A DNA stretch of 64,000 nt from Rhodocollybia butyracea (GCA_015501585.1 JADNRY010000242.1:1-64000), one strand, 5' to 3'. Counted from the first letter of the stretch, positions 11,425-22,880 are shown. Notes: generated by a model not told the origin, from the letters alone. Numbers and translations are program-made.

Positions 11425-13512
11425 CTATGCCGCTTCCCATCCACTGACGCTGACCTCGGTCTTGTACTTGTTATGAGTTTTTCGAACCAGACGTGAATGA
11501 GCAGTTGCCGACCATCCTCGGTTCCCCGATGGCAAGCGACATAGCTCCCCGGCATATATGAGTGGGCCGCCCTGAGGAATTACATTTTGTTGTTTCCTGC
11601 GTCCAATCCATACACTTCGTTTATGATTATTGCGGTACGAGTCGCAAATATCCTTTGCGGTTTCATCCCACTCTGTGTCCTTCAGAAATTGAACATGCGA
11701 CCACACAGTTTGGTCTTGGAACCCGAATGTAACTGCAAATCTCACCCGATACTCCTCGTGTTGAAAACAGAGAGTGCCTGTGATAGTAGCATCATTCAAG
11801 AAAAGAATCACAGTGTCACTTTTCCATCTATCCCAAGCATCGCCGGGGTATGTTTCCCGTTGGGAGAAACCAGCATTGATCGCGCTGGAGAAGGATACAG
11901 TGAAAGCATAAGAAGTGCGAATGGGAAGAATGGCTGGAGGTACGTGGAGATAAATCTTGTCAACGATGCGGACATTGAGCGCATAGGTAGCATCCAGGCT
12001 CTGGTACTGGCGACGTGCCTCAATGAGGATGGCTACATTATCTGTCAGAAATTTTGACATCCGGTCAAGCTTCTTCTCCGACATGCTTGCACGTTCCTTG
12101 TCATAGTTATAGGACTGTTTAATGTCATCGAGACTGGGGTTGTTCGTTTTGAAATCAAGAACAAGGTCCAACCAGCCCTTTCCAGCCACGACAACAAACG
12201 ACCGGCGGGTCGGGTCATGTATGAAGAGGAACGTCTGGGGTAAACGAGACTCCAGTTTGAAAACTCCCAGCCTATGATGTGCAGGATCAGCAGTAGTGGT
12301 GGCGACGGGGAGTTCTGCGTTGGAGGAGCTCCTAATAGGCCTAATTCCTTGGCCACCAGAAAAGAAGACCACGATTTGGTTAGAATTGAAGCGCTTAGCT
12401 CTTTGATGGGGAAGATCCCATGCCCTGAACAATAGTTCCTGTGGGCTCCCCTCAATTTTTCCACACTTGGCCAGTATTTCATCTTCTTCAAGAACTTCGT
12501 TCGGTCGAAATCTCTCATACTTGTCAACTGACTTGTACAAATAAATGGCCAGACGGTTCGACGTCTTTGATCTGCAATTCAGAATAGCCAAAAACTGTGT
12601 CGTGTCATTGATGACGGGTAAGAGAGGAAGGTGGGCTAGTAAGCCCATATTGGTCATTGAAAACGGTCGTTGGTGAAAGGCGTCGGCGGACCAGGGAGGA
12701 CACATATACTCGCCACATTCTTCAAACGCGTCTGGACCAGTGGCAAGTATCCCACCGTTAGATGATGCCTTCCAAGCAAAGATTGTGTGATCATCAGACA
12801 CCCTCATAATCTCCTCCTGGAGCCTGATGAATGCATGTTCTCCTTCGCCATAGATCGGCGGCATGTGAACACTAAACATTCCCATCAGCGAATATGCCCT
12901 GTCTTCTACCCGTGTTGTCTCCCTTCCAGCAGCCCAAGACATTCTCGCCGCAACACTGCTCTCGTTCGGATCAGCATACGACAACAGAACCTCCGACGGG
13001 ATCCCAGTAATCTCCGTAATGGTCTCTTGCAGGCTCGCCTTCGTTCCAATCTTCACCCAGTCATTTGTGAAGAAGAAAACTGTCTGTGGCGCTATCAACT
13101 CCTGCAATGTCCATCCTCTCGTAAACCATTTACACATCCGGAACTTCAAGTTGAAGGACTGGCTGACATCGTCACTTTGCATATCCGACAGGTGAGCATA
13201 GCAAACTTCTGATTTGCTATAGTAATTGTACATTGAGTTGATCGCCTCTGAGAGCTCGGAACTGCTGGATTTATCAATGCAGCAGGTGTCGATCCAGATG
13301 TGCTCCCAATCTTCACTGCGCGCCAGCTTGCACGCTCGCACAACCTTAGACCACCCTTTCATGCTCTTTCTCTTCGAAGGGTCCTGCATATCTTGGAACG
13401 TCACCTCCTCGTCTCCCCATACATGTGAGAGGATCGCATATCTTGGTATCTTCTTCTCATCCGCAAAGTAGACGAGCTCTGGGTCTGTACCAGTGGTCCG
13501 AAGGAGTCGCAT
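11425..13512 (-). CDS. HET-domain (heterokaryon incompatibility) protein, intact copy 2
   Basis: This is a single uninterrupted frame of about 695 aa starting at MRLLRTTGTDPEL (13512); an in-frame ATG seven codons upstream (13533) is also possible. It carries the diagnostic HET blocks: ILSHVWGDEEVTFQDM (about residues 30-45), WIDTCCIDKSSSSELSEAI (about 75-95) and FTRGWTLQELIAP (about 130-145). A downstream block that often follows them is also present (AYSLMGMF, then PPIYGEGEHAFIRLQEEI). HET proteins act in the cytosol in allorecognition and regulated cell death, usually with a partner that senses non-self; no obvious partner lies beside it. Basidiomycete HET genes are often clustered and pseudogenised, as here. 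It lacks introns and shares its upstream region with two defective copies. The C-terminal about 450 aa has no recognised fold. Confidence 0.88.
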   Translation of the reverse strand: MRLLRTTGTDPELVYFADEKKIPRYAILSHVWGDEEVTFQDMQDPSKRKSMKGWSKVVRACKLARSEDWEHIWIDTCCIDKSSSSELSEAINSMYNYYSKSEVCYAHLSDMQSDDVSQSFNLKFRMCKWFTRGWTLQELIAPQTVFFFTNDWVKIGTKASLQETITEITGIPSEVLLSYADPNESSVAARMSWAAGRETTRVEDRAYSLMGMFSVHMPPIYGEGEHAFIRLQEEIMRVSDDHTIFAWKASSNGGILATGPDAFEECGEYMCPPWSADAFHQRPFSMTNMGLLAHLPLLPVINDTTQFLAILNCRSKTSNRLAIYLYKSVDKYERFRPNEVLEEDEILAKCGKIEGSPQELLFRAWDLPHQRAKRFNSNQIVVFFSGGQGIRPIRSSSNAELPVATTTADPAHHRLGVFKLESRLPQTFLFIHDPTRRSFVVVAGKGWLDLVLDFKTNNPSLDDIKQSYNYDKERASMSEKKLDRMSKFLTDNVAILIEARRQYQSLDATYALNVRIVDKIYLHVPPAILPIRTSYAFTVSFSSAINAGFSQRETYPGDAWDRWKSDTVILFLNDATITGTLCFQHEEYRVRFAVTFGFQDQTVWSHVQFLKDTEWDETAKDICDSYRNNHKRSVWIGRRKQQNVIPQGGPLIYAGELCRLPSGNRGWSATAHSRLVRKTHNKYKTEVSVSGWEAA

Positions 13513-14070
13513 GATTGTTTGGTACCTTTTCAATGTGTGAGTTTGGCAACATAGGCAGCACTATCTTTGACTGAAACATACTGAAAGGCTCTCTGTTTGT
13601 TCAATGACTAGAGAGCAAGCCCTAGGCCCACTTTATAGGTTCGTTGACAGGCAACCACCGTAAACGGGTGTAGAGCACCATTAATAGGTATTGACAGCTT
13701 CACCGAAGCTGCGCCAGCAAAAACGCTGCCCAATTCACATGAGATGAGATAGTGCCTGAGAGAACCACAACACATTGCAAAATTACACGCTCGACGCTCG
13801 TCTCTTCAATTTCTTCACACCCAATGAGGCTCAAAGGCTGTCTGCACTACATATCATACGATCATCCCGGTGTAGATGAGCGATAAGGGAACTTAGATCC
13901 ACAGGACGAACAGGGCAGTGAGGTGGGATGGAGCTTACCAAGGGTGTTGTCACCGATCCCGAACACTGTTGTTTCGGTACCCTTGTATTTAGGCTACGGG
14001 ACAGGAGATCCTGAATATCAATAACGGAAGATCTGCGGCCTCTCAGGTATGTTGCGCATACTTAGTGGAA
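13513..14070. repeat. HET upstream region, copy 2 of 3
   Basis: This stretch is similar to 4266-4830 and 18075-18345. The clearest block with copy 3 is 'ggtacccttgtatt', then 'caggagat', then 'gaagatctgcgg', then 'tatgttgc'. It presumably holds the promoter of the intact HET gene. The 330 bp from 14071 to 14403 contain nothing I recognise beyond the approach to the next gene. Confidence 0.65.
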
Positions 14071-14403
14071 GTTCTGAAGCATGATTTGTACTTATTTGAA
14101 CCTTGCCCAGACCGCCTACTGCAGGGTGCGGATACATTAGAATTTTGCGATGTATCAACTGGTCATCCGGCCTATATAATCGATTTTCTAAATAATCCAT
14201 TGAACACCCGTTCCAACACCGACATATTGATTGAGAGAAAATCATTCAATCCAAGTAACTCTAAATCTGCCTTGCAATGTACACGAGGCAGATACCACGG
14301 ACATATTGTAACATCCCTCCTGTCGTATCGGCCCATGTCAAGCAGCGATATATAGCTGTTCGACCTAGTACCACACCCCCATCCAAGTCTTTCGACTACG
14401 ACA

Positions 14404-15934
14404 ATGGTGCAACCCCCTCTAGCTAAAACCTCCTTCAATCTCGACACTTCTGGAATCGCTGGCTTTTTTGGCGGCGAGGAAGCTGTGACCGCCATGTCCA
14501 CAGTTCATCTTTTTACCGGTCGATGGCTACTTGGATGGTACAACTCCCCCGGGAGCTATACAATCGCCAAATGCTACGGTCGTTTGGCCAAGGGGGGGCT
14601 GTGGAGAGGACTTTTTTCCGGGGACGGTTCAGATCCGGTGGAACTCTTCGGGTTGGGAGGAAAGAAAGGACCGCGATTCGTCGCAGCTGAATCGGGGACC
14701 AACCTCCCAGTAACGGGCCATCTGGCTTACCTTCTTTCCAAGCGATGCCAAAATGTGGAAACGAAGGCTCAGGTTATTGATGGAGAGTGTAGGAGAAAAA
14801 ACGCTGGCGTTAACGTATACGTCGTTCATTTGCGACGTGTTCCCGGCACACAATGCCACGTCGCTTCAGAGGGAGCCTACTTATCCATCTTCCTGGCGAT
14901 CCTGGCGATTCTCGCGAACATAACCGTGTGCGCTATCAGCGCTGTTTACCGGCAATGGTATGCGTTCGCGATGATCCTTTTGGGAATAGCGGCGAACGGT
15001 ATCTCTTGTTTAGTTATCGGGTCTGGGAACCTTGAGCTTCGTCATTCGTTGCCTTCTGAAGGTTCTCCGCGTGGGGACGGGGTCATGATCAATGGGAATA
15101 ACATGATTGTCCTTCTTGGGGATGAAGGTGCCGTTAACTTTTGTCACCAAAGGATCGTTCTTTCTCGATTACAACAGCAGCTCCAGCAAGGACAGTGGCC
15201 GTAATGGCCAGGAACCGGTTGGAAGTGTGGGTTATAGTGGTACTAATGACACAATAAAATCGGTTGCTAGCAAACAACCCTCTCCTCCCTACCATACAAC
15301 TCCGTTACCCAAATTTGAATCCCCGTCTTACATCAGTTCGCCGCCCTCTCATGTTGAACTCTCGCCCTCTCCACCATCCAAACATTCAAACTTGAACAAG
15401 ATAGGTGCTTGCGCTCTGCTTTTGACAGTGCAGTTTGTGCTCCAGCTTCTTTTGATTCCCCAATCTCCCTTGTTTGGACAGATCCTGTTCCTTGTTTCTC
15501 TCGGCATCTCATGGGCCTACAACATATACCTCGCATCGCTGGACCGTGAAAATTTTCAAATCGACATCATCTCTCATCGTCTTGACCTGCATCGAGAGGC
15601 CGACAAACCAGTTCCAAAGTACGATCTAGCAACGTGGACAGGTGCTGCCGTCTTTGTGGCATATGTCCTGCGGCCTTCCAATTGTCGAGAGCTTCTTGAC
15701 CGTATTATTCCAAACAACACTGGAACGTGGAACCAATTTAAAGAAGAAATCGCCCATGTTATGGAGTCAACTTCGCAGTCCGTCCCTGGGGAAAACATTG
15801 TCCCCGCTCGGCAAGAACAGGTTGTGGATCCCTTGATGAAGGACTTGCTTGTAGATGCAGGCTATGCTCGGACGGTATATTTGAAGTATCTCGCCCAACT
15901 CTCTGAGTTCACTCGGGGTAAAGAAGGGGTTTGA
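14404..15934 (+). pseudogene. Multipass membrane protein with one-base frameshift
   Basis: From ATG 14404 the frame encodes about 245 aa with two adjacent membrane segments (IFLAILAILANITVCAISAV, then AFAMILLGIAANGISCLVI). It then leaves the frame in a run of four T at 15139-15142. Removing one T would restore continuity: GDEGAVN then FVTKGSFFLDYN. The continuing frame runs to 15934 and adds a Pro/Ser-rich linker and two further membrane segments (LLLTVQFVLQLLLI, then QILFLVSLGISWAYNIYL). The architecture resembles uncharacterised agaricomycete membrane proteins; I cannot name a function. The single homopolymer change could be a sequence error, in which case the gene is intact at about 510 aa. 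Confidence 0.6.
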
Positions 15935-15996
15935 CTTCACTTTGGAGATACATAGATACATATATATGCACCTTGTTTCCAGTTTACAGGTCCATT

Positions 15997-16375
15997 GTTT
16001 AGCGGATGTTTCGCACCCGAAATGTCGCGCAAGGTCGCTAATTAGGTGGCGCAAGGAGTTGACCATTCGTCTCGACTTGTCTTTCATATTCCAGATCATA
16101 TTTTCGACGACCGAGAACGTGTTCACCCTCGAATTTGCTGGTGATTTCCTCGAACAAGTTGCGGGAGGTAGTTGGAGTACACGAGCAGAAAGCCGTCGCC
16201 TGTTCGCATGTATTGCTCACGCATAGCACTGAATTAGAGATTTGTTAGTGCCTTGCCAATCCGAACGTAGCTCAAGCGACTTACCCATACTCCACCTGTC
16301 CGGCTGTATCGAGAATGTCGAGCAAAGCAACGTCGAGCGTCGTCAATAACCCACGTTATTTCCATCTGTTTCCAT
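15997..16375 (-). pseudogene. Partial Ras GTPase pseudogene
   Basis: This is a degraded copy of part of the ras gene at 20291-21270, in the same orientation. Recognisable blocks match its fourth to sixth exons, including [14 protein letters not shown] (versus [15 protein letters not shown]) and the intron DNA around 'gcactgaattagagatttgttagtgcc'. Because the intron is retained, the copy came from DNA duplication, not reverse transcription. Small deletions and substitutions have destroyed the NKCD guanine-specificity motif, and both ends of the gene are missing. Confidence 0.85.
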
Positions 16376-16399
16376 CCGCGGTGAAATGGAAAAGAAGTC

Positions 16400-17450
16400 T
16401 TTTAGCGGAGAAATGGCATAGAAGAACTCGATCGATGCTTTAGCATCTGCCACTTCCAGTCGCTTTTCGTTGCCCCGTTTCCGCAGATGAGTACTGTCGA
16501 AGAGTTCTCGGGTGCCGACAGCGACGACACGAGCCTGTTCCAGCAGTGTCTCCTCCTTGTAGTTGAGGTGCCGTCAAGGGCTATGATTCCGGTGAGCACA
16601 GACCTCGCCTGAACATATTATCATTGACTTTCGATAGAATAGGCTACCAACCTCCTTCGCGTTGATTCCTAGCACTTGGACGACGGACAGCTTCCCCGAT
16701 GCGACTCCAGCCAAAGAGGAATGCTGCTACGCGCACTCCAACTATCCCTGTCGCACACGCTGCCACTACCGCAGTTGATCCTCATATTCCACACCTGATG
16801 AAGAATCCTCCAGGCCTGAGCTGGTCGATTTGTTGTAGAAGAATTAAGAGACCCGATGTCCTCGACCATTGGTGGATCCAAGTTTTTGGAGGGACTTGAC
16901 GAAGATAAAACAATCATCAGAGTCCACTGTGCCGCTTACCTTGGTAGCTACTCCTGAAGACCATTGACTACCAAGTTATCATCGATTAATTTGTCGTGAT
17001 GGAGAAGTCGCTGATTCTTCAGGCAAACAGCTTGGAAAGGTGTGAAGCCAAACAGTCCATTTACATGTGTCGGTAAAGATACATGATAAGAGAATCGATA
17101 TTTCCAAGACTGACTCTCTTTTTCCGAGTCCGTAGCAGGATCTATGTATGACAATGAGTCATTGTGGGTGAAAACAGATGGAACGGACCAAGGTCGGAAA
17201 CGGCATCTTCCTCGTCCACGATACAAGTGCTATCAATGTTGAGTTCATATTTCCGCGAGATACCAGCGTTTCCACCGAGTAGAGAGATCCTGACACTTCT
17301 GAATTTGTCGCTCATCTGCAGCTGTATCTCGGAGAGTTCACCATTATTTGTTCGAACAAGACTTCGGAATGGGATGTGAGATGAAGCATAAGCAGCAAAA
17401 AAAGGGGATGATTGTTCAGTCAACGCACGAATAGATCCTGTCATTCATTC
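16400..17450 (-). pseudogene. Unknown gene remnant, duplicated copy 2
   Basis: The minus-strand sequence 17444-17142 reads as protein (for example VRISLLGGNAGISRKYELN), then changes frame near 17170 and continues to about 16950 (for example YIDPATDSEKESQSWKYRFS). Farther on come the patch shared with 8240-8700 (FIFVKSLQKLGSTNGRGH) and, near 16600, SVLTGIIALDGTSTTR. The last patch is also present at about 60970-61020. The family is not recognised. Frame changes and stops indicate a dead gene. Confidence 0.4.
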
Positions 17451-17848
17451 TTCCTCTGGAAGTATAGCCAATGCTGCCAGATATCATGGTTGATATTGGT
17501 CCATTTGTTTGTTTTAAGGACTACGAAGCCAATTTTTAAGAAAGTTCGAAGTAGACGTCGGTTATCGATTTATCTGTCAAGCCATCCTATAAGCTGTTTT
17601 CTTGTCCAGTTCCAATAAATTCGCCGCCACGACTGCATTTTGGAGGAGCAGGAGGAGGAGGTCAAGAGTTGGAAATGACATCACGTCATGACTCATGACT
17701 GAGCGCGCTTCTTATTGAGCGCTCAAGACAATCCCTTCTTATTTCAAAACTCTTAGTCTTTAACCTAGTCGAACAAGTGCCTGTTCCCTCTATATAAAAC
17801 ACCAAAAACCCGAATACAAGCGGCCAGGTACGTAATCTCGCTCGACAC

Positions 17849-18074
17849 ACTTCTTGTACTCCCAATCCTCGCTGCGCGTCAGTTCCCACGCTCCCACAAT
17901 CTTGGACCACCCTTTCAACTCTTTCGTGCCCTTTTTCTTCAATGGATCCTGCATATCTTGGAACGTCACTTCCTCGTCTTCCCATACGTGCGAGAGGATC
18001 GCATATCTCGGTGTCTTCTGCTCATCAAAGTAGACGAGCTCCGGGTCTGTACCTGTGGTTCGAGGGAGTCGCAT
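17849..18074 (-). pseudogene. HET-domain protein, truncated copy 3
   Basis: Only the first roughly 75 residues remain: MRLPRTTGTDPELVYFDEQK, then AILSHVWEDEEVTFQDMQDP, then GWSKIVGAWELTRSEDWEY. The match to the intact copy ends abruptly near 17849, before the CCIDK block. The frame then runs into unrelated sequence and stops at 17686. The usual GD before EEV reads ED. It is too short to form a HET domain. Confidence 0.8.
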
Positions 18075-18345
18075 GATAATCTGATGCCTTTTCAATATGC
18101 GAATTTAGCAGCATGGGCAGCGCTATCTTGACTAAAACGTACCAAAAGGCTTTGTGTTTGTTCAGTGACTAGGGAGCAAACCAAGTACTGGGCCTACTAT
18201 TCACAGGCAGTGTCGAGAACATTGTGGTTTCGGTACCCTTGTATTCAGGCTACGGCACAGGAGATGCTGAATATCAATATCGGAAGATCTGCGGTCTCTT
18301 GGGTATGTTGCACATAGTGGAAGTTCTAAAGCATTGTTTTGTACT
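18075..18345. repeat. HET upstream region, copy 3 of 3
   Basis: The match to the upstream DNA of the intact HET copy (13560-14070) is strongest from 'cggtacccttgtatt' to 'tatgttgcaca'. It contains a deletion of about 150 bp relative to that copy. 18346-18774 shows nothing recognisable. Confidence 0.65.
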
Positions 18346-18774
18346 TATCCTATATGTAGTTGAAGACTGACTTCCTGATAGCACTCAGGCTTGAACTCAT
18401 AATTCCAAACTTAGGCATAGTTCTAGCACACCTCGGTATCTTGTGCCGTTCGTCTACAGTGAAATGAATTTAGAGGTAAGGTTAATGAAGGGTTTTGACG
18501 AGTGCATACTACGTGTACTCAATCTTCCTTTGAATATCTATCACCCACCGTCAGCTCCTGTGGAGACTCTCAAATTACGCCATAGAAGGAAGAGGTGTTT
18601 TCCGCCAGTACTGAAGGTGAGCCCAGACTGTATTCGTTATCATACACAACTGCGAGGAGTGGCGTGTATTAGCTATCTGGAATATACTCCGAAGCAAGTT
18701 GTACGTCACTTTACGCTGGGTTTTCAATTTGATGGACCACTTTTATTCATAATTAGTTTCCGTACTTGGTATTA

Positions 18775-19285
18775 CAAGGCAGATACTAGTTCCAAGACAA
18801 TAACTTTCTCCAGGGTAGCCTGGTCACAAATCCACATATATACCAAGCCTGCCCACAAACAGAAACCTGTAGGCAACAAAATCAAGACAAGTTGAGGAAA
18901 ACGATAGTAACCTATGGCAATTGGTACACTCCCTAGACTACCCGGAACTTAAGGGCTTAGGATACCACCAGTCACTACCAAAGGAGTCTGACCAGCAGCT
19001 TGTGACTTGTGCGATAGCTGTGAGCATTTTTGTAGAAGAGTTTCCCGGTGGCCAGAATATTCCTTCAATCCGCCAAGATTTTTGTTTTACTCCGTTCGTG
19101 TGTTCAATGAATGGTTCATTTTTCTGCGAGAGAGGGTCTGAGCCTGAGACTAAATAAGCCATGCCCTACGAAATTTACTTGAATTGGAACACTTTTCCGA
19201 CCCGGCCAAAGCAAGAATACTTAATCTGGTAAGTAATCGCCGCAACCCGATTTTTGATCCCGGTTCAATGTTTTATTTCTACTAC
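18775..19285. repeat. Segmental duplicate S2 (partner 5240-5735)
   Basis: This is the second copy of the roughly 500-bp block described at 5240-5735, in the same orientation and again behind a HET copy. The copies differ by numerous substitutions and small indels, so the duplication is not recent. Confidence 0.7.
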
Positions 19286-20290
19286 CTACCAAATGATAAG
19301 AATGACATTGCAAGTACAGTATGCTAGTAGCGTCACTGCTCGTCATCAGCGGCTGACGCATTGCCTCAACCGCCATCTGCGACTGTGCAAGTCACGTTGG
19401 GGTGATATGGAAAATGAAATATGTTATTCAGGATGGCCACACGGTGAGATCATCCTGCCTAATGACTTCAATATGCATCGCTGGCGATATGGGAGCGTGA
19501 GTAATCAGCACACATCGGCATCTGAGCCATTGGTGTGGGAAGGATGGGGGAATGCGAACTACTAAGGAAGTGGTCTTGGACAGACCTAGAAATAGTACAC
19601 CGATGTCTGGATGAGAAAGATTGTTGTATCGCTCTGTTGAATAACAAGTCACGCACGGGGGTGTCCTCTCCAGACGCTATTTCAAGAATTTCAAAGACAT
19701 CCGAAGTAGACAATAACACCGCTGCAAGCTCCTGTAGATATTCTGGATGCTCGATGTTCCGAGTCCTCTGCGCTTGTATGCCAATCTATCGTTCTCGGGC
19801 GGAAGACGCCTGGAAGTCCATCTACGCCTCAATCCCGACCGTCGCGTCCTTTCGTTGACCCGGGCCGTCGCATGGAATCATCAGCACTCTCAGAAAACCT
19901 TAGAGCATCCATATCCATCGAGTTTCATCTTTGGTTCGCTGAACAAGATGGCTCTGGCGTCGCTCATTTCGGCCCTTGGTTTATAGCGCAACAAAGACGC
20001 CTAATAAAATTCCGTACTAAGTATATAAGTCTTTATTGTCAGATAACGAAGGAGTAGTTGACTGTATATAATATTGGATTGGGATTCCTACAAGGCTCTT
20101 AAATCGGGAGGTGCCACAAGGCTGACGAGATAGATAACAAGAACGATGACAGAACAAGGATAGTAGAAAACAGAATGGAAACAGAAATGAGGAACACAAC
20201 AAGAGATGGCAGGGATGTCAAATGATGCTTGATGGACGAGGGAGGAGGGTGAAGAGATAGTCATTGAACCGAAGGAGGCAGATGGTAAAA
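19286..20290. other. No gene recognised; 3' flank of ras
   Basis: Short frames occur on both strands without motifs. The last 250 bp next to 20291 should hold the ras 3' untranslated region. Confidence 0.35.
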
Positions 20291-21270
20291 TCACAGCACT
20301 ACGCAACCACCACAGCAACCACCAGCGCCTTCGTCATTGGGATCTTTGTTTGCGAATGATCCCGGAGGGCCTCCTCCACCACCGACAGTCATCATTCGGC
20401 CAGTGTTTTGTTGGTCCTAACATAAAAGATGGGTTAACAGGTAGACATTGACTATCATTTGGCAGAAATAGACCTTGTTGTATTTTCTGATTTCACGGAC
20501 GAGATTACTGAAAGCCTCATCGACGTTGATCCTCTGCTTAGCGGATGTTTCAATAAACTTGCACCCGAAATGTCGTGCAAGGTCGCGTCCCTCTATAACG
20601 CACGTCAGCGAAAGCTAATTAGGTGCCGCAGAGCGCTGACCGTTCATCCCAACTTGTCTTTCATATTCCAGATCACATTTGTTCGCGACAACAACGACCG
20701 GGAACGTGTCCTGGTCCTTCACCCTTAGAATTTGTTGGTGGAATGTACTGATTTCCTCAAACGAGTTGCGGGAGGTGATGGAGTACACGAGCAGAAAGCC
20801 CTCGCCTGTTCGCATGTATTGCTCACGCATAGCACTGAATTAGAGATTTGTTAGTGCCCAGCCAAGTCCGAACGTAGCTCAAGCGACTCACCCATATTCC
20901 TCTTGTCCGGCTGTATCGAGGACGTCGAGCAAAGCAACCTCGTCGTCAATAACACACTGTTTCCGGTACGAGTCTGGCCACTGCTTAGTTTACTTGAGAA
21001 AATTCAAACAGCGTAGCTTGCCTTCAATGGTAGGGTCATATTCGTCCACGAAATGACTCTGAATAAACTGGATAGTCAAAGCTGACTTTCCAACACCTAG
21101 AAGTAAACGGCTTCATAAGTTCATGTCGAGCCGAAGCAGGGGATTCCACTTGCCACCACCACCAACAACGACAAGCTTGTACTCCCTCAAGAAAGTTGTC
21201 TGTAACGTGCCACAAATCTCAGAAATGGCCGCATGTTTCCCATTTAGCGTTAACGCACCCTTCCAGCCAT
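20291..21270 (-). CDS. ras1: Ras-family small GTPase (seven exons)
   Basis: This membrane-anchored GTPase switch probably controls cAMP/MAPK signalling, growth polarity and mating. Exons by frame continuity: 21270-21259, 21199-21154, 21096-21022, 20973-20892, 20834-20641, 20592-20474, 20416-20291; 217 aa. Motifs present: P-loop [25 protein letters not shown]-type block, and the C-terminus [10 protein letters not shown]. The last combines a CVVL prenylation box with upstream cysteines suited to palmitoylation. The Gly and Gln positions that oncogenic mutations hit are wild type. The start in exon 1 (ATG GCT GGA AGG) is inferred because no in-frame ATG lies nearer; the 59-nt first intron joins it to [12 protein letters not shown]. 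Introns 2 and 3 begin with GC (GCAAGT and GCAAGC) instead of GT. A partial duplicate lies at about 15997-16375. Confidence 0.92.
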
Positions 21271-22880
21271 TTCTCCTGAACTTTCTACTTCTTTCTAGAC
21301 TGATGAATGAACGTTGTACAGAAAAGAGAAATAAAGTGAAGAAGCAGGTAAAGAGAACAGTGAACCGGAAACGGACAGTAGATATGTATCTCGGGCCACG
21401 TGGTTTATTACAGGAATTCCGGAGTAATTTTCCTTTTTGGGAATTGGTGATTGTCATCGCCGAAATCATAGATGTCGATGAGTTTCGAGCCTCCATCTGT
21501 CCATCTATGATTCCACAGGTATCCTTTTGCCCTTCAATAAACTTAGAGGCTATGTGTCTCTCTCACTAACTCCTCTTTTTTGGTCTACAGTACAAAGCTG
21601 TAAATTCTTAAGCTGTCGAGCTCAAGCCGACAGGCTCTTAAACGCCATTCACTGAACCCGCTCGTAGCAGGCTCGGTCTTGAGTCCTGAGCTCGAATTAG
21701 CACTAAATTTAATTTCCTGTTCGTGAGGTTTTGGTTCCTTGCATCGTCACTCCGATGAATGTCGTCGTCGTACTGCGGCTGGATGATGTTCCCCACCATT
21801 GCCCCACCATCGTACTTTGATAATATCATTGAATAGACAAAACCCGTACTGTTATAGAGTTAAACTTATCTTTCCTTTCTATATGCTACAGGACAAGGGA
21901 ACCGTAGACGACACTGCGGATTTCCGAGACCTTACCGTCCTTCTTGCCATATTCAATATATCAAGTACCACGAAGATGTGTGCGGCAGAACTTCTCAAGT
22001 GCTAAACACATGTCAATCGGTGCGGAGACAGAGATAAATGCCCGCTCACCACTCTAGTACCAACTTCTGAAACTTACTTCTAGCTTGATATCCGGTGCAA
22101 TCCCCTCCTAAACCTACTACTCACAACTCTAACCGCCCCTCCGGGCCGCTTTTCATGTAAAAACAGAGCGCTGGGAGGGGAAGAATCAAGACTGATATCA
22201 GGATGGGTAGATGCAGATCTACTGGACTGGGAGAGATCACAAAGTAGCAGCAACCACATCAAGAAAAATGATGATCTCAGGCCTTCTCAGGCTTGACATC
22301 GCCCGGTTGACTGACCAAATCGTCATTGAGCCCCGAAATCTAACCGCTTGTTCCAGTACTATATAGGGTGTTCCTCATAATTCAGATATAAGGTCAGTAT
22401 GACTCTTAGTGCGTACTGGAACAGGAATATGGTTTGATTTCTGCCCTGATTGCCAGAATGAACATAGTGGAAAGGCACATTTAAATATCGATTACAACTC
22501 TCTATCAAGCGAGGCGCCAACTTAAGTTTTGTTCGCCAGACACAAAAAGACGTAGGCAGCGTCCTGAGCGATCGTCCCGGCGGATATTCACAGCACATTC
22601 CAAAGTGTTTGAAAAGCGAGGATACTAATGCTTATTATCCAACACTCGAGTCGAATTCAATAAGGGGGTTAGGAGAGGCTGCTTGAAACAAGGAATCACA
22701 AAAACAGACGAGCAAAGTGGACCCCACAATTACTGTATACCTGTGAGACGTTGATGACTCCTTTGACATCGCCTTGACTGACCAAATCGCTATTGAAGTA
22801 GATGCAACCGTTTGTTCCATTAGAATCACTGTGGTGCTAGTATACAAGTCCGTAGAGATCGTCAGTGTGTGACGTGTCTG
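21271..22880. other. No gene recognised; short internal duplication
   Basis: A segment of about 90 bp occurs twice: near 22285-22345 and near 22755-22830. The copies share 'gacatcgcc', then 'ttgactgaccaaatcg', then 'attga', then 'accg', then 'ttgttcca'. No coding region is convincing. The first few hundred bases include the ras promoter. Confidence 0.35.

Noticed and set aside
18443..18895. 150-aa plus-strand open frame
   Set aside because: It crosses the edge of the duplicated non-coding block S2, and its counterpart near 5240 does not conserve the frame.
20459..20728. Plus-strand open frame across the ras gene
   Set aside because: It is antisense to ras exons; the minus strand carries the conserved motifs.
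21113..21496. Long minus-strand open frame that includes the start of Ras
   Set aside because: Only its last 25 or so codons match Ras; the upstream part has no similarity. A 12-nt first exon at 21270-21259 with a 59-nt intron gives a normal Ras N-terminus.
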